A stretch of 64,000 bases of DNA from Chitinivibrionales bacterium. GTDB lineage: Bacteria > Fibrobacterota > Chitinivibrionia > Chitinivibrionales > JANQEN01. Numbering within the stretch: the stretch's first letter is position 1; each line of letters begins with the position of its first letter. Positions 26,501-33,462 of the stretch are shown here, in pieces. The notes under the pieces are model-generated. The model was not told where the DNA came from, did no database searches, and saw only the letters and a program-made list of their open reading frames with translations. The position numbers and the translations under genes were made by a program. The stretch lies in assembly GCA_028278335.1 (NCBI GenBank), contig JANQEN010000065.1:1-64000 (forward strand). The letters run 5' to 3'.

Positions 26501-27189
26501 TTGGATGTGCTATCCATGGTATTATACATATTATCTTGAATTTGCTGTGCAGTGCGGGCCACATTCCAAACACGGACTTCATCTAAGGCGCCATCTAAAT
26601 AATTTGTATCCGTTTCATTCCTATCATAGTAAGTACCAAGGCGCATTCTCCATGTATTATCAGGAGAATTTGATACCCAACTAATTGATCCTGAAGCAGA
26701 TTTTCTATCTACTTCTGCGCCATTAACATATAATATTGCATTAGAACCATTGTAAACTCCTGCAAGATGAACCCAACCATCACCAATTAAGTTATCATTT
26801 GTTCCAACTGTAGTCCATCCGGGATCACCAGTTGTTTTTACATAAAACAACCATCTATTAGAATTAAATGAGTAATGATAACCAGCATAATCTGGATCAT
26901 TACTTGTTCCGTTATATTGAGCATTACTAATCAACCCATCCCATGTTTCAGCACTTCGAACTAACACCCATAGTTCTACTGTTATAGCAGAGGTTGGACG
27001 AACATTTTGATGATTTTCCAAATCAATATATCCATTGGTACCATTAAACTCAACACCGCTACCGGATCCAGCCACAGCTCTATTTTGGGCAACAAGAGTA
27101 GTTGCACATGTCAATATTAGCAAAAAGGATAGGAGCAATCGATAAATGGGATTTCTCTGCTTATTTTTCAAATACCAGCAGTTCCTCAT
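20578..27189 (-). CDS. Giant secreted protein 2: LamG-cadherin-like-Ig array with T9SS-type tail
   Basis: Predicted extracellular protein of 2,203 aa, paralogous to giant protein 1. A signal peptide (YRLLLSFLLILTCATTLVAQ) is followed by a LamG-like domain (about 45-235, with VDRKSASGS and YLDGALDEVRVWN), a cadherin-like stretch (about 275-345, YSYEVRDADGADTFSM), about seven Ig-like repeats (about 350-990), the shared unassigned block starting CQLMVGDYYNPFKVWVERI, and the tail AYPNPFNG...LSAGVYILRL. GGAGG lies six bases before the ATG. It lacks DUF2341. No metal-protease or glycosidase motif was recognised. Surface attachment or glycan binding is inferred from the modules. Confidence 0.9.
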   Translation of the reverse strand: MRNCWYLKNKQRNPIYRLLLSFLLILTCATTLVAQNRAVAGSGSGVEFNGTNGYIDLENHQNVRPTSAITVELWVLVRSAETWDGLISNAQYNGTSNDPDYAGYHYSFNSNRWLFYVKTTGDPGWTTVGTNDNLIGDGWVHLAGVYNGSNAILYVNGAEVDRKSASGSISWVSNSPDNTWRMRLGTYYDRNETDTNYLDGALDEVRVWNVARTAQQIQDNMYNTMDSTSNGLLMYYRLDEGSGTTANDYTPINQQGTLSGGASFINSEAWKYRITNDTTPLVHFAGYDPDLGTITISPINSPSQGTFGSNNAAKTCIYTPAVYQTGIKTYSYEVRDADGADTFSMNVRVDPAAPDPFVSDHPDPLTVSVGQQATFSITAAGSGTLQYQWLWQKIGQPWQEDTGATSSTYTINSATLDLDSNFYQCRVSNGSGTKWSEPAMLTVLASSNVEITRQPITPRVIATGDSVLHSVVATGTGTLTYQWDKYSTAWAAISGATSSEYGINPVAKADAGAYRARVSNGTSYDTSITCSLYVRDTVRIVGHPQDKAIDVDSTATFTVTAVGDDLSYQWQIKKPGAGEVFQDTINATLAALTTSPATLAMSGYQYRCIVSGVVGTPDTSNSATLVVGQSIKPQIITEPDSLYLTARGGAVSMVVEAIGLAPLSFQWDKFNTSTWEAVSGATNDTFAIASVGDAQVGVYRVRVWNDSGQDTSIHARLALVDSVKITKDPNDTIIFPGSTYRFVVSANGTPPITYQWQKRPPGGQFSNILGATDSILIDTARATDDNMWFKCIASSGPFHDTSGVAELTLGKLPNFQSHPRDTAIIANSKVTLGVSVLGTPAPVLQWYFLRPGASTPSLIDSSFNSTYMVQDSAKSDSGYFYVVAKNTFGSVSSDTAMVHVLNPIKITRNLSPAIQTINGGAAEFLVLTEFGDGALSYQWYVNNTPISGANQNIYKIDKVDSTTHSNNEYHCVASNTFQGVLNSISTVVPLGNEKSVVCQLMVGDYYNPFKVWVERIDIHNTKQVRVKLWSNVNISDFPTTGTPLDKYADSLWIIYKTNSQPMHESTAAVALFSTDEVKKATDTLRKTIDVTELKPGGSLPFPHDSSYYFANSIKWRVPGSQDTILRPYTYEGNGVFMLDTTASPNRLLVSGTYVDKTDSATITIDSVGNLNQNDDSLVVVQFSKFNDFTIIYASDTFTVAQLVASGASHAYTMKGLGILPILKYTMHTRWHIVGKNTSVSAERKNTFPVGWDRPLWTGTFKADSLMGDTTVSPDRILCQWDGQTAADSLRIWWNTDTIPHTHEVNLPASQVHYVLPSSRVNDTIIGLTPDVTYHFGAQIYKDGFWSVVSPLSTDSAHTGMGGAACLNVITVDSCWFNGDSNTIVVRWIINNAVAPIVNGVPIEGATFKAGYTWQLGLLVDTLNPPTIMDTVVKDTNYTVIPVLKPRFDSTYTVGLWLGYFKGNNIGMASKPRPDSSICQVTLPSFTWENVTFFENTQLNNEVISVANGKIILREITNFENAETDIIKAYRRPDSLPLPSGLVLIDAIHFRFLRYNYQCRSFNLSMQYGNLPPGISKGDLGMYRDVNGTISVVYGFSVGDSTVSAEISREDLNLQSGSYPFLILADTIAPTVITDAYTEIVVSNQDARTEFTISDNIANVRCDFYCGAGNRDFTQHDSTFLTKTNGKYTGIIRYTQSNNPLSESFGARALLVVTDGIRSDTINVSRSIQTSNAENFSIIAREWMPIRTPMPLTDPTCATVFNTSFPGVPWEYDKTKYRLFRYLDPVADTNGWMEYGDETKDYFTFEPGKLIWYKTSENKALDFGSGHTTSLKQPYEIKLKGSSFTDFCVPFKFAVLLQDVLTSTGPESAHLDFYHWVKSDSTYVADPINIALIDRSKPLLDTLYAGQKIDGYTVYNNSTDTITLKIPPVCLALCRRDTLKRSLALKDEKAWDLNFLWRNKSKGTRFNRLICAQNSTIGNTTFFGTLPPSMSKVRVGILDTNRNTLHGYAIAHAQNNKGALFPLSFENRRDEQAIVEYRLGDLGLLPESYSAGVVNPNTGTYEKCTDSVSVEITLTAEKGPLATRYLAVGTEEYLNQVLQWLSPSVFAFLKAYPNPFNGVLRLQYTLPAGISELRIDLYNVLGRNLYRGIYHRGLKKGKQIFILDTRQGLNGGVLSAGVYILRLSAKDSKGKIIYGGEKRITCIK

Positions 27190-27195
27190 GCAAAA

Positions 27196-27220
27196 CCTCC
27201 AAATCCATACATCTATGGAT
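27196..27220 (-). promoter_or_regulatory. Leader hairpin beside the ribosome-binding site of giant gene 2
   Basis: ATCCATA (27203-27209) and TATGGAT (27214-27220) form a perfect 7-bp stem with a 4-base loop, two bases from the ribosome-binding site (CCTCC on plus, 27196-27200). It would sit at the ribosome-entry region of the mRNA; a regulatory effect is inference. Confidence 0.45.
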
Positions 27221-27587
27221 ATGTTTGAATTGGTCTATAGTTATCTGTCAATTATTTATGGAATTATTACAGCTTTGGGCCCTTAATCTTCAACCATTTA
27301 CTAGTTGCATTAAGCAGTATCATCTGAAGTGTGTTATGTGATAACAAATAGAGTACCGAGCCAATCTACTGTTTACTAATCCGCATCCCCCGATAAACGG
27401 AAAAACCCAATCATTAACTATATTATTTAACCAAAATAACAGTATACTTTTTTGAGAATTTCCGAATCTCTAAATATAGATAATTACAATGTAATTATAA
27501 ACAAGAATTTAAAGGAAATAAAATTGGTAGTGAACAAAAAGGATGTTGGACACAAGGATTTTAAGATAAATAGATCAAATTGTGTGA
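27221..27587. other. Intergenic region upstream of giant gene 2
   Basis: AT-rich, no credible gene. A TTGACA on the minus strand lies near 27251-27256, but no matching -10 is found at normal spacing. A short inverted repeat ATAGGGT-A-ACCCTAT spans 27590-27604 across the stop codon of the neighbouring gene. Confidence 0.35.
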
Positions 27588-27980
27588 TTATAGGGTAACC
27601 CTATCTTTACAGACCCACTCTTTGGCTTCAGCAAGATCGTAAAACACCTTGATATCTATGGGTAATTTATCCGAGGAAATCAATTGAAACATGCGTGCCA
27701 AGCCAAATCCCAATTTATTATCGACCACCCAGGCAGCCTTCCCCCCCTTTTGTGGATCAGACTTTTTCTGTAAACCGCGGATGATATTTCGAATCTCCGC
27801 TTCTGTTACATGACCCACATTGAGATTGCGGGCATCCCAAATTACCGCATCGATTGCTCCCGATTTACTTGTGGCAAACAGCTCATGGTAAAACTGAACA
27901 AAATCTTCAACATGATGCTTGCCCGTCATGGAAACAATGATAAAACCCTCTTCCTTAGAGACTGAAAACGTCATTTTCAT
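27588..27980 (-). CDS. SpoIIAA/STAS-like small protein
   Basis: Hypothetical cytoplasmic protein, 130 aa. The alternating strands and helices (EGFIIVSMTGKHHVEDFVQFYHEL, DAVIWDARNLNVGHVTEAEI, KAAWVVDNKLGFGLARMFQ, IKVFYDLAEAKEWV) match the SpoIIAA-like/STAS-related family found widely in environmental bacteria, of unknown function. The start ATG is preceded by GGGGAGCGAAGA on the minus strand, a fair ribosome-binding site. It is divergent from the MFS gene and stands alone. Confidence 0.65.
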   Translation of the reverse strand: MKMTFSVSKEEGFIIVSMTGKHHVEDFVQFYHELFATSKSGAIDAVIWDARNLNVGHVTEAEIRNIIRGLQKKSDPQKGGKAAWVVDNKLGFGLARMFQLISSDKLPIDIKVFYDLAEAKEWVCKDRVTL

Positions 27981-28303
27981 TCTTCGCTCCCCTGATTTGT
28001 ATCATAAATCACGCAGTGATATTAGCTGTACATTTTGCAGTACAGTGGTCCCCAGCAATAGAGGTCAAGACGAATTTGCTATGGTTTCTGGATTTCTTGA
28101 ATGCTGTTCTGTTTGCCCTCACCGTATAAATTAATTCAAGATTATGAAAAATCAACACTTACCTGTAAATATTTGGTTAACCGAATAACAACTATCAAAT
28201 TCATTTGGATTTTGACAGTATAAATAGTTTGGAATTATTTTGCATCTTCCGAATCATTTGCATTCAAAACGACTCACAAACCTCAATTTACCGGAGATAT
28301 CCT
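27981..28303. other. Divergent intergenic region, STAS-like / MFS
   Basis: About 320 bases with a credible plus-strand promoter at 28212-28241. CACTGTACTGCAAAATGTAC-type partial symmetry near 28030-28045 (GTACATTTTGCAGTAC) is a short inverted repeat, GTAC...GTAC, of uncertain meaning. No gene seen. Confidence 0.4.
28212..28241 (+). promoter_or_regulatory. Candidate promoter of the MFS gene
   Basis: Consensus TTGACA at 28212-28217 and TATTTT at 28236-28241, 18 bases apart, about 60 bases before the GTG start at 28304. This also argues against an upstream TTG start at 28205. Confidence 0.55.
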
Positions 28304-29710
28304 GTGGAAAACAAAAAAACTGAAACAGAAAACCTTTCACTTCTGGATAACTTTAAAATTCTTTTAGGCGCATCTAAAGGATTTTGGCTGATTAACATTG
28401 TCAATTTCGGTGATGGCATTGCCTATTTTGGAATATTAGCACTCCTCACACGGTTCTTGGGAACCAGAGTTGGTATGACCGACCAGGTAACCGCAATTAG
28501 TGTCTCCTGGTTTACTGGCTTAGTCACACTTTTTATGTTTGGCGGTGGCTATGTATCAGACAAACTGGGAGTGCGCAAAACTCTTTCTGTTGCCCTTATC
28601 CTCTTTGTCATTGGTAGAATTATTTTAGTGTTGGCACCGCAACTTGCGGGCCTCTCCTATATCTCTTCCTGGACAGGTCTCTTGTTAGTTGCTCTGGGCT
28701 CTGGCATTTTACAACCCGCCCTCTATGCTGGCGTAAAAGAGTATACTGATCCACGGACCGCCACAATAGGATACAGTCTTATTTACTCCATTATGAATTT
28801 GGGTATTGTTGCCGAAATGTTTGTATCCCCCTTTATCAGGACCCAGGAAGTTGATATGTTCGTGACCAAGGTTGCCGGTTTAGGGTGGGGTATTGAGGGC
28901 GTATTTTGGATGTGTATCGCTATAACCGGCCTCATGTTACTTATTCATATAAGTCTCTTTACAAAGAAAGTTGAATTGACAGAACGCGTTGTCAAGGAAC
29001 CAGAGGAGTCAACAAAAGCGGTTGAAAAATTAATGAGTTTACGACTCAAAGAAACAGTTCTTGATTTCTTGGTTAAATTTAAAGAACTTGCCACTGATGC
29101 ACGGTTTATGTTTTTCATTTTTATCCTTCTTCCTGTACGAACGCTCTTTGCCCATCAATTTTTAACCATGCCAGACTATATTTTTCGCGCCTTTCCCGAA
29201 GCGGTCCATGACAAATATGAGTGGATTCATGCACTCAACCCTTTCATCATTGTCCTCTTTGTTCCACTTTTTGCCGCTCTAACAAGAAAGGCAAAGGTTA
29301 TTGACATGATGATCATTGGCACCACTGTCACCGCGGCGACATCATTCATTTTAGCCACAGGGCCCAATGTCACACTCCTCTTAACGTACGTGATTCTTTT
29401 TTCCTTTGGAGAGGCCCTATGGTCTTCACGCTTCTTAGAGTATGTGGCTGGCATTGCTCCCATGGGAAAGGTCGGGCTCTATATGGGACTTGCCGGGCTA
29501 CCCTGGTTTTTAGCAAAATTTACTACCGGTTTTTACTCCGGTTTTATGCTTGATAAATTCATCCCTGCTGAGGGTGCGCAGGACCCAGCCACGCTCTGGT
29601 TGATCTACGGATGTATTGCTGTTATAAGCCCGGTTGGTTTAATATTGGGACGACGGTACGTATTGTCAAAGGAGAAGGGAAACAATGATGCGAACGGCCA
29701 ACAATCATAG
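28304..29710 (+). CDS. MFS permease (POT/PTR-like)
   Basis: Predicted inner-membrane transporter, 468 aa with 12 or more helices. GTG at 28304 has GGAG seven bases upstream; an in-frame TTG at 28205 would add 33 residues and overlap the promoter. Features: FGDGIAYFGILALLTRFLG in the first helix, MFS motif A-like GGGYVSDKLGVRKTLS, and GSGILQPALYAGVKEYTD, which recall proton-dependent oligopeptide transporters, though the ExxER motif of that family is not seen. A long cytoplasmic loop (about 220-270) is charged. Followed by a LysE exporter gene. Substrate unknown. Confidence 0.8.
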   Translation: MENKKTETENLSLLDNFKILLGASKGFWLINIVNFGDGIAYFGILALLTRFLGTRVGMTDQVTAISVSWFTGLVTLFMFGGGYVSDKLGVRKTLSVALILFVIGRIILVLAPQLAGLSYISSWTGLLLVALGSGILQPALYAGVKEYTDPRTATIGYSLIYSIMNLGIVAEMFVSPFIRTQEVDMFVTKVAGLGWGIEGVFWMCIAITGLMLLIHISLFTKKVELTERVVKEPEESTKAVEKLMSLRLKETVLDFLVKFKELATDARFMFFIFILLPVRTLFAHQFLTMPDYIFRAFPEAVHDKYEWIHALNPFIIVLFVPLFAALTRKAKVIDMMIIGTTVTAATSFILATGPNVTLLLTYVILFSFGEALWSSRFLEYVAGIAPMGKVGLYMGLAGLPWFLAKFTTGFYSGFMLDKFIPAEGAQDPATLWLIYGCIAVISPVGLILGRRYVLSKEKGNNDANGQQS

Positions 29711-29731
29711 CCTTGTACAGGTAGCTGATTG

Positions 29732-30358
29732 ATGGAAGTGATAATCGAGTATATAACTTCTGGATTAGTTTTGGGCCTTATGGCTGGACTTTCACCGGGC
29801 CCACTCACGACGCTGGTCATCACCAACACCCTTCGATACAATAGGGGGGCCGGTATAAGAGCTGCCTGTGCCCCTATATTTACTGATGCGCCAATTCTTT
29901 TAGCGACCCTTTTCCTATTAACCAAACTCTCCAATTACCATACGATATTGGCCCTAATTTCCTTTGCAGGAGCCGGATTCATTCTCTATTTAGCTTGGGA
30001 TAGTCTTAGAATTAGTCCTCACACTTTAAAGCCCAGCTCCCAGGCACCTCAACCTTATTACCAAGCAATTATAACCAACCTTCTCAGCCCCCACCCCTAT
30101 CTGTTTTGGATGTTAATAGGTGCTCCGACTACACTCAAAGCTGCTTCAAAGCATTTTCTATTAGCGCCGCTGTGGATTGGTATTTTTTATGTAGCTTTGG
30201 TAGGTTCTAAAATCGTCGTTGCCCTTCTTACCGACCAATCCAAGGCAGTTCTCAATAGCAAGGCATACCTCTATATCATAAAAGCCTTAGGTTTAATACT
30301 CATAGCTTTTAGTATTTTTCTAATAAAAGACGGTCTTATTTTTTTAAAAACAAATTAG
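29732..30358 (+). CDS. LysE-family exporter
   Basis: Predicted inner-membrane amino-acid or small-molecule exporter, 208 aa from ATG 29732 (a TTG directly before it is less likely). About six helices; the family hallmark GLSPGPLTTLVITNTLRYNRGAG appears after helix 1, and NLLSPHPYLFWMLIGAP matches the second conserved region. It lies 21 bases after the MFS gene, so the two are probably cotranscribed. The exported compound cannot be deduced. Confidence 0.85.
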   Translation: MEVIIEYITSGLVLGLMAGLSPGPLTTLVITNTLRYNRGAGIRAACAPIFTDAPILLATLFLLTKLSNYHTILALISFAGAGFILYLAWDSLRISPHTLKPSSQAPQPYYQAIITNLLSPHPYLFWMLIGAPTTLKAASKHFLLAPLWIGIFYVALVGSKIVVALLTDQSKAVLNSKAYLYIIKALGLILIAFSIFLIKDGLIFLKTN

Positions 30359-30441
30359 TAGAGCAAAGGCTCATTACTTTTTCCATCAACTATTTTAAAA
30401 AAAGAATTATTGAATTTGTTCCCTGCAAGGAAATGAGAATC

Positions 30442-31953
30442 ATGAGACGAAACATCATAACCGCTTTAGTATTCGGTGTACTTATTTGTGCATCTCAGGC
30501 CTTTGAGTTAAAAATCCCAGTGCAGTATGACACACTTTCCAATGGGCTTAAAGTTATAATCATCCCAGATACCAACGTGGCAGTGGTTTCCTGCAGGCTC
30601 TACTATTTCATGGGTTCCATGTATGAGGGTCCCGGCACTTCTGGCCTTTCCCATATGTATGAGCATATGATGTTTAAGGGTACCAAGCGTATGGGTACCA
30701 AAGACTATAAAAAAGAGAAGGCATTTATGAATACCATCGACTCCATTGACGCGATTATTGTTGATCTAAAAAATAAGGGCACTGATGAAAAGGACTCCTC
30801 CATAGTTGCTTATCGAAAACAGATCTTTGGCATTTTAGATCAGCAAAGAAAGTATATGAAGAAAGACGAAATATGGGAGACCTATCAAAATAATGGGGGC
30901 ACCTATCTCAATGCCTGGACCTCTGATGAAATTACAGCGTACACTGTTACGCTACCACAAAACAAGGTAGAGCTTTTTTGTTGGGTTGAAGCTGATAGAA
31001 TGGCAAATCCCGTTCTTCGTGAATTTTATAGTGAACGAGATGTGGTGACCGAGGAACGTCGCATGCGCTATGAGAATCGTCCCTTAAATGGTTACTGGGA
31101 AAAGCTCATGGCCCATTTTTACCTGGCCCATCCCTATCGTATTCCCACTATTGGCTGGATGTCAGATATTCGTTCCTACACACGAAAAAAGATGCGAGAC
31201 CATGTGAATCGGTATTATACACCGGACAATGCGCTTATTGTATTAGTTGGAAATGTCAATGCAAAAGAGGCACTCCCCCTAATCAAACGCTACTTTGAGC
31301 CAATCCCCCGGGCTGCGGTCCCCAAAGAGGAGATTGTTACCCGTGAACCCGCGCCAATTGGTGAAACCCGTTTTACCGTGTATAACGATGTTCAACCACG
31401 CATTGACATATTATTCCACATCCCAGGATATCCTCACGAGGACCTCTTTGCACTTGACATAGTAGAGGGTATTCTCTCAGGAAGAAGTGGTCGTCTCTAC
31501 AAACGACTTGTAAACGAGGACAAAACCTGTACCGATGCCGGTGCAGGTACGGTCTACCATCTACACAACGGGTATTTTTATGCCTGGGCTAATCTCAAAG
31601 CTGATGCTGATCCAATGGTGGTTGAAAAAGCTCTGTTAGAGGAATTGGATAAATTAGCAGGCACGACACCAACACAAAAAGAACTCGACCGGATTAAAAA
31701 TTCAATTCAGATGTTCTTTATTAAAAAGCTTAAATTTTTAGAAGGACTCTCCGATCAAGTTGCTTGGTTTGAACGATTAGGTTCCTGGGAGGACCTTTTA
31801 GAGTATCCGAAAAATATTGAAAAGGTCTCTTTAGAGACAGTGCCAACTATTGTTAAAAAATACTGTAATCCTGAGTTTAAAACTGTTGGACGCTTACTGC
31901 AAAAACAAACTGAAGAGAAGAGCAATAAAAAATCCAAAGAAGCTAATTATTAA
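30442..31953 (+). CDS. M16 zinc peptidase, active-type subunit
   Basis: Predicted periplasmic insulinase-type peptidase, 503 aa from ATG 30442 (AAGGA about nine bases upstream; an ATG at 30433 is too close to it). Signal peptide RRNIITALVFGVLICASQAF. The inverted zinc motif HMYEH (about 70-74) is complete, and EERRMRYEN supplies the third ligand Glu. About 70 extra, helical, Lys/Glu-rich residues separate HxxEH from NGGTYLNAWTSDEITAY. The C-terminal half is the second M16 domain. The next gene, 19 bases on, encodes a family member without the motif, as in two-subunit M16B enzymes where both are needed. Confidence 0.9.
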   Translation: MRRNIITALVFGVLICASQAFELKIPVQYDTLSNGLKVIIIPDTNVAVVSCRLYYFMGSMYEGPGTSGLSHMYEHMMFKGTKRMGTKDYKKEKAFMNTIDSIDAIIVDLKNKGTDEKDSSIVAYRKQIFGILDQQRKYMKKDEIWETYQNNGGTYLNAWTSDEITAYTVTLPQNKVELFCWVEADRMANPVLREFYSERDVVTEERRMRYENRPLNGYWEKLMAHFYLAHPYRIPTIGWMSDIRSYTRKKMRDHVNRYYTPDNALIVLVGNVNAKEALPLIKRYFEPIPRAAVPKEEIVTREPAPIGETRFTVYNDVQPRIDILFHIPGYPHEDLFALDIVEGILSGRSGRLYKRLVNEDKTCTDAGAGTVYHLHNGYFYAWANLKADADPMVVEKALLEELDKLAGTTPTQKELDRIKNSIQMFFIKKLKFLEGLSDQVAWFERLGSWEDLLEYPKNIEKVSLETVPTIVKKYCNPEFKTVGRLLQKQTEEKSNKKSKEANY

Positions 31954-31972
31954 TTAAGGACAATAAATTCAT

Positions 31973-33451
31973 ATGAAAAAGAGAGCGTACTTTATTCTAG
32001 TAAGCACGATTGTACTCACTTCGATTATTTCCCATGCCTGGTGTAAAAAAACAAAAACCCCAAACCATCCGTCAAAGTTACGCTATGACAAGTTGGATTG
32101 GCAGGTACCTCTGGGAAAACCCTATCGTACAGAGTGTGCTAACGGATTAAAACTGTATATTGCCGAAGACAATTCCCTTCCTGTGGTAACGATTGTCGGA
32201 CTTTTTAGAGTAGGGAGTATCAATGATCCTAAGGGCAAAGAGGGGCTAGGAAGTTTTGCTACTCACCTCATGCGCACCGGTGGCACAGAGGCTTTTCATG
32301 CAGACTCATTGGATGCTTTAATCGACCATTTTGCCATGTCCTATTCTTTGTCACTATCGGAATCAAAACTTAAAGTGACCGCAAAATTCTTATCCCAACA
32401 CACTGACACAGCCCTCTTTATTCTCAAGCAAATTCTCTTCAAACCGGCCTTCAACAAGGATAAAATTGAAAAGGAACGGGGAATTTATCTTCAGCGAATC
32501 AAACATCGTTTTGACAATCCCGGCCCCATACTTTCTGTTGGCTTTGAACGAGCACTCTATCCACAAATGCCTAACAGCCGTTTGTCAACAGCAAATAGCA
32601 TCAAATCAATTACTAAAAAAGACTGTCAGGCCTTTCATCAATCGGTTTTTCGTACTGAAAATTGTATACTTGCCATTTCCGGAGATATCTCCTCTAAGGC
32701 AATGATAAAAAAGGTCGAAACTCTCTTTCCAATAAAGGATGACGCAAAAGCACCAATTGCATTTCCTCCAATCTCCTGTGAACCTAAGGTACAGTATCTG
32801 ATAGTACAAAAAAAGATATCCCAGGCCTATGTCCGTATTGGTCAACCTCTCTTTAAGCGTCCCCACCCTGACTACTATGCCCTTTCAGTCTTCAATAGTA
32901 TTCTTGGTGCAGGAAGCTTTACTTCACGGTTGGTGTCAAAAATTAGGTCTGATGAGGGACTTACCTACTCAATTCGATCGAAAGTTCAGTCCAACTATAT
33001 CTTTCCAGGAACCTTTAATATTTCCTTCTTTACCAAACATGCAACAGTCAATAAAGCTATTGCTCTTTCACTTAAAGAGGTTGACAAAATTCTTACAGAG
33101 GGTATTACCAAAGAGGAGCTTGCAAATACCAAAAAAGTATTTATCGATGGCCTTCCTTCATCCTTTCGTAACAAAGATGATATTGTCGATATCTACTCCT
33201 GGAACGAGTACTATGGTCGCCCTGACGATCTGTATCAACAGTATCCTAAAAAGATTAATGCTCTATCAATAAAAGATGTTACTGGTGCAGCAAAAAAGCA
33301 TATTGATCCAACAAAATTTGTCTATGTCATTGTTGGTGACACCACAGAGCTTTTTAAGGCTGAGGCCCACGATGGGTACTCACTTAGGGACATTAAAAAA
33401 TTCAAGGTGATTACACCTTCCGACTTAGAAAAAGCTGAGTCTCTTTTTTAG
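31973..33451 (+). CDS. M16-family protein lacking the zinc motif
   Basis: Predicted periplasmic partner of the preceding peptidase, 492 aa. N-terminal signal-like helix (YFILVSTIVLTSIISHAWC, the Cys could be incidental), then two M16 domains. The place of HxxEH reads GSFATHLMRTGGT, so no catalytic zinc. The C-terminal half keeps the substrate-side signature region LGAGSFTSRLVSKIRSDEGLTYSI with the R...Y pair typical of active complexes. This division of labour is known for M16B heterodimers such as mitochondrial processing peptidase and bacterial pairs. It converges on the M23 gene 11 bases away. Confidence 0.87.
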   Translation: MKKRAYFILVSTIVLTSIISHAWCKKTKTPNHPSKLRYDKLDWQVPLGKPYRTECANGLKLYIAEDNSLPVVTIVGLFRVGSINDPKGKEGLGSFATHLMRTGGTEAFHADSLDALIDHFAMSYSLSLSESKLKVTAKFLSQHTDTALFILKQILFKPAFNKDKIEKERGIYLQRIKHRFDNPGPILSVGFERALYPQMPNSRLSTANSIKSITKKDCQAFHQSVFRTENCILAISGDISSKAMIKKVETLFPIKDDAKAPIAFPPISCEPKVQYLIVQKKISQAYVRIGQPLFKRPHPDYYALSVFNSILGAGSFTSRLVSKIRSDEGLTYSIRSKVQSNYIFPGTFNISFFTKHATVNKAIALSLKEVDKILTEGITKEELANTKKVFIDGLPSSFRNKDDIVDIYSWNEYYGRPDDLYQQYPKKINALSIKDVTGAAKKHIDPTKFVYVIVGDTTELFKAEAHDGYSLRDIKKFKVITPSDLEKAESLF

Positions 33452-33462
33452 TTGCTTCCTCA

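Noticed and set aside
27590-27604. ATAGGGT-A-ACCCTAT as an intrinsic terminator
   Set aside because: The loop is too small for the full stem and there is no T-run; only a short symmetric sequence.
28205-28303. TTG start giving the MFS protein 33 more residues
   Set aside because: The start lies inside the candidate promoter, and GTG 28304 has a proper ribosome-binding site; the extra residues do not look like family sequence.
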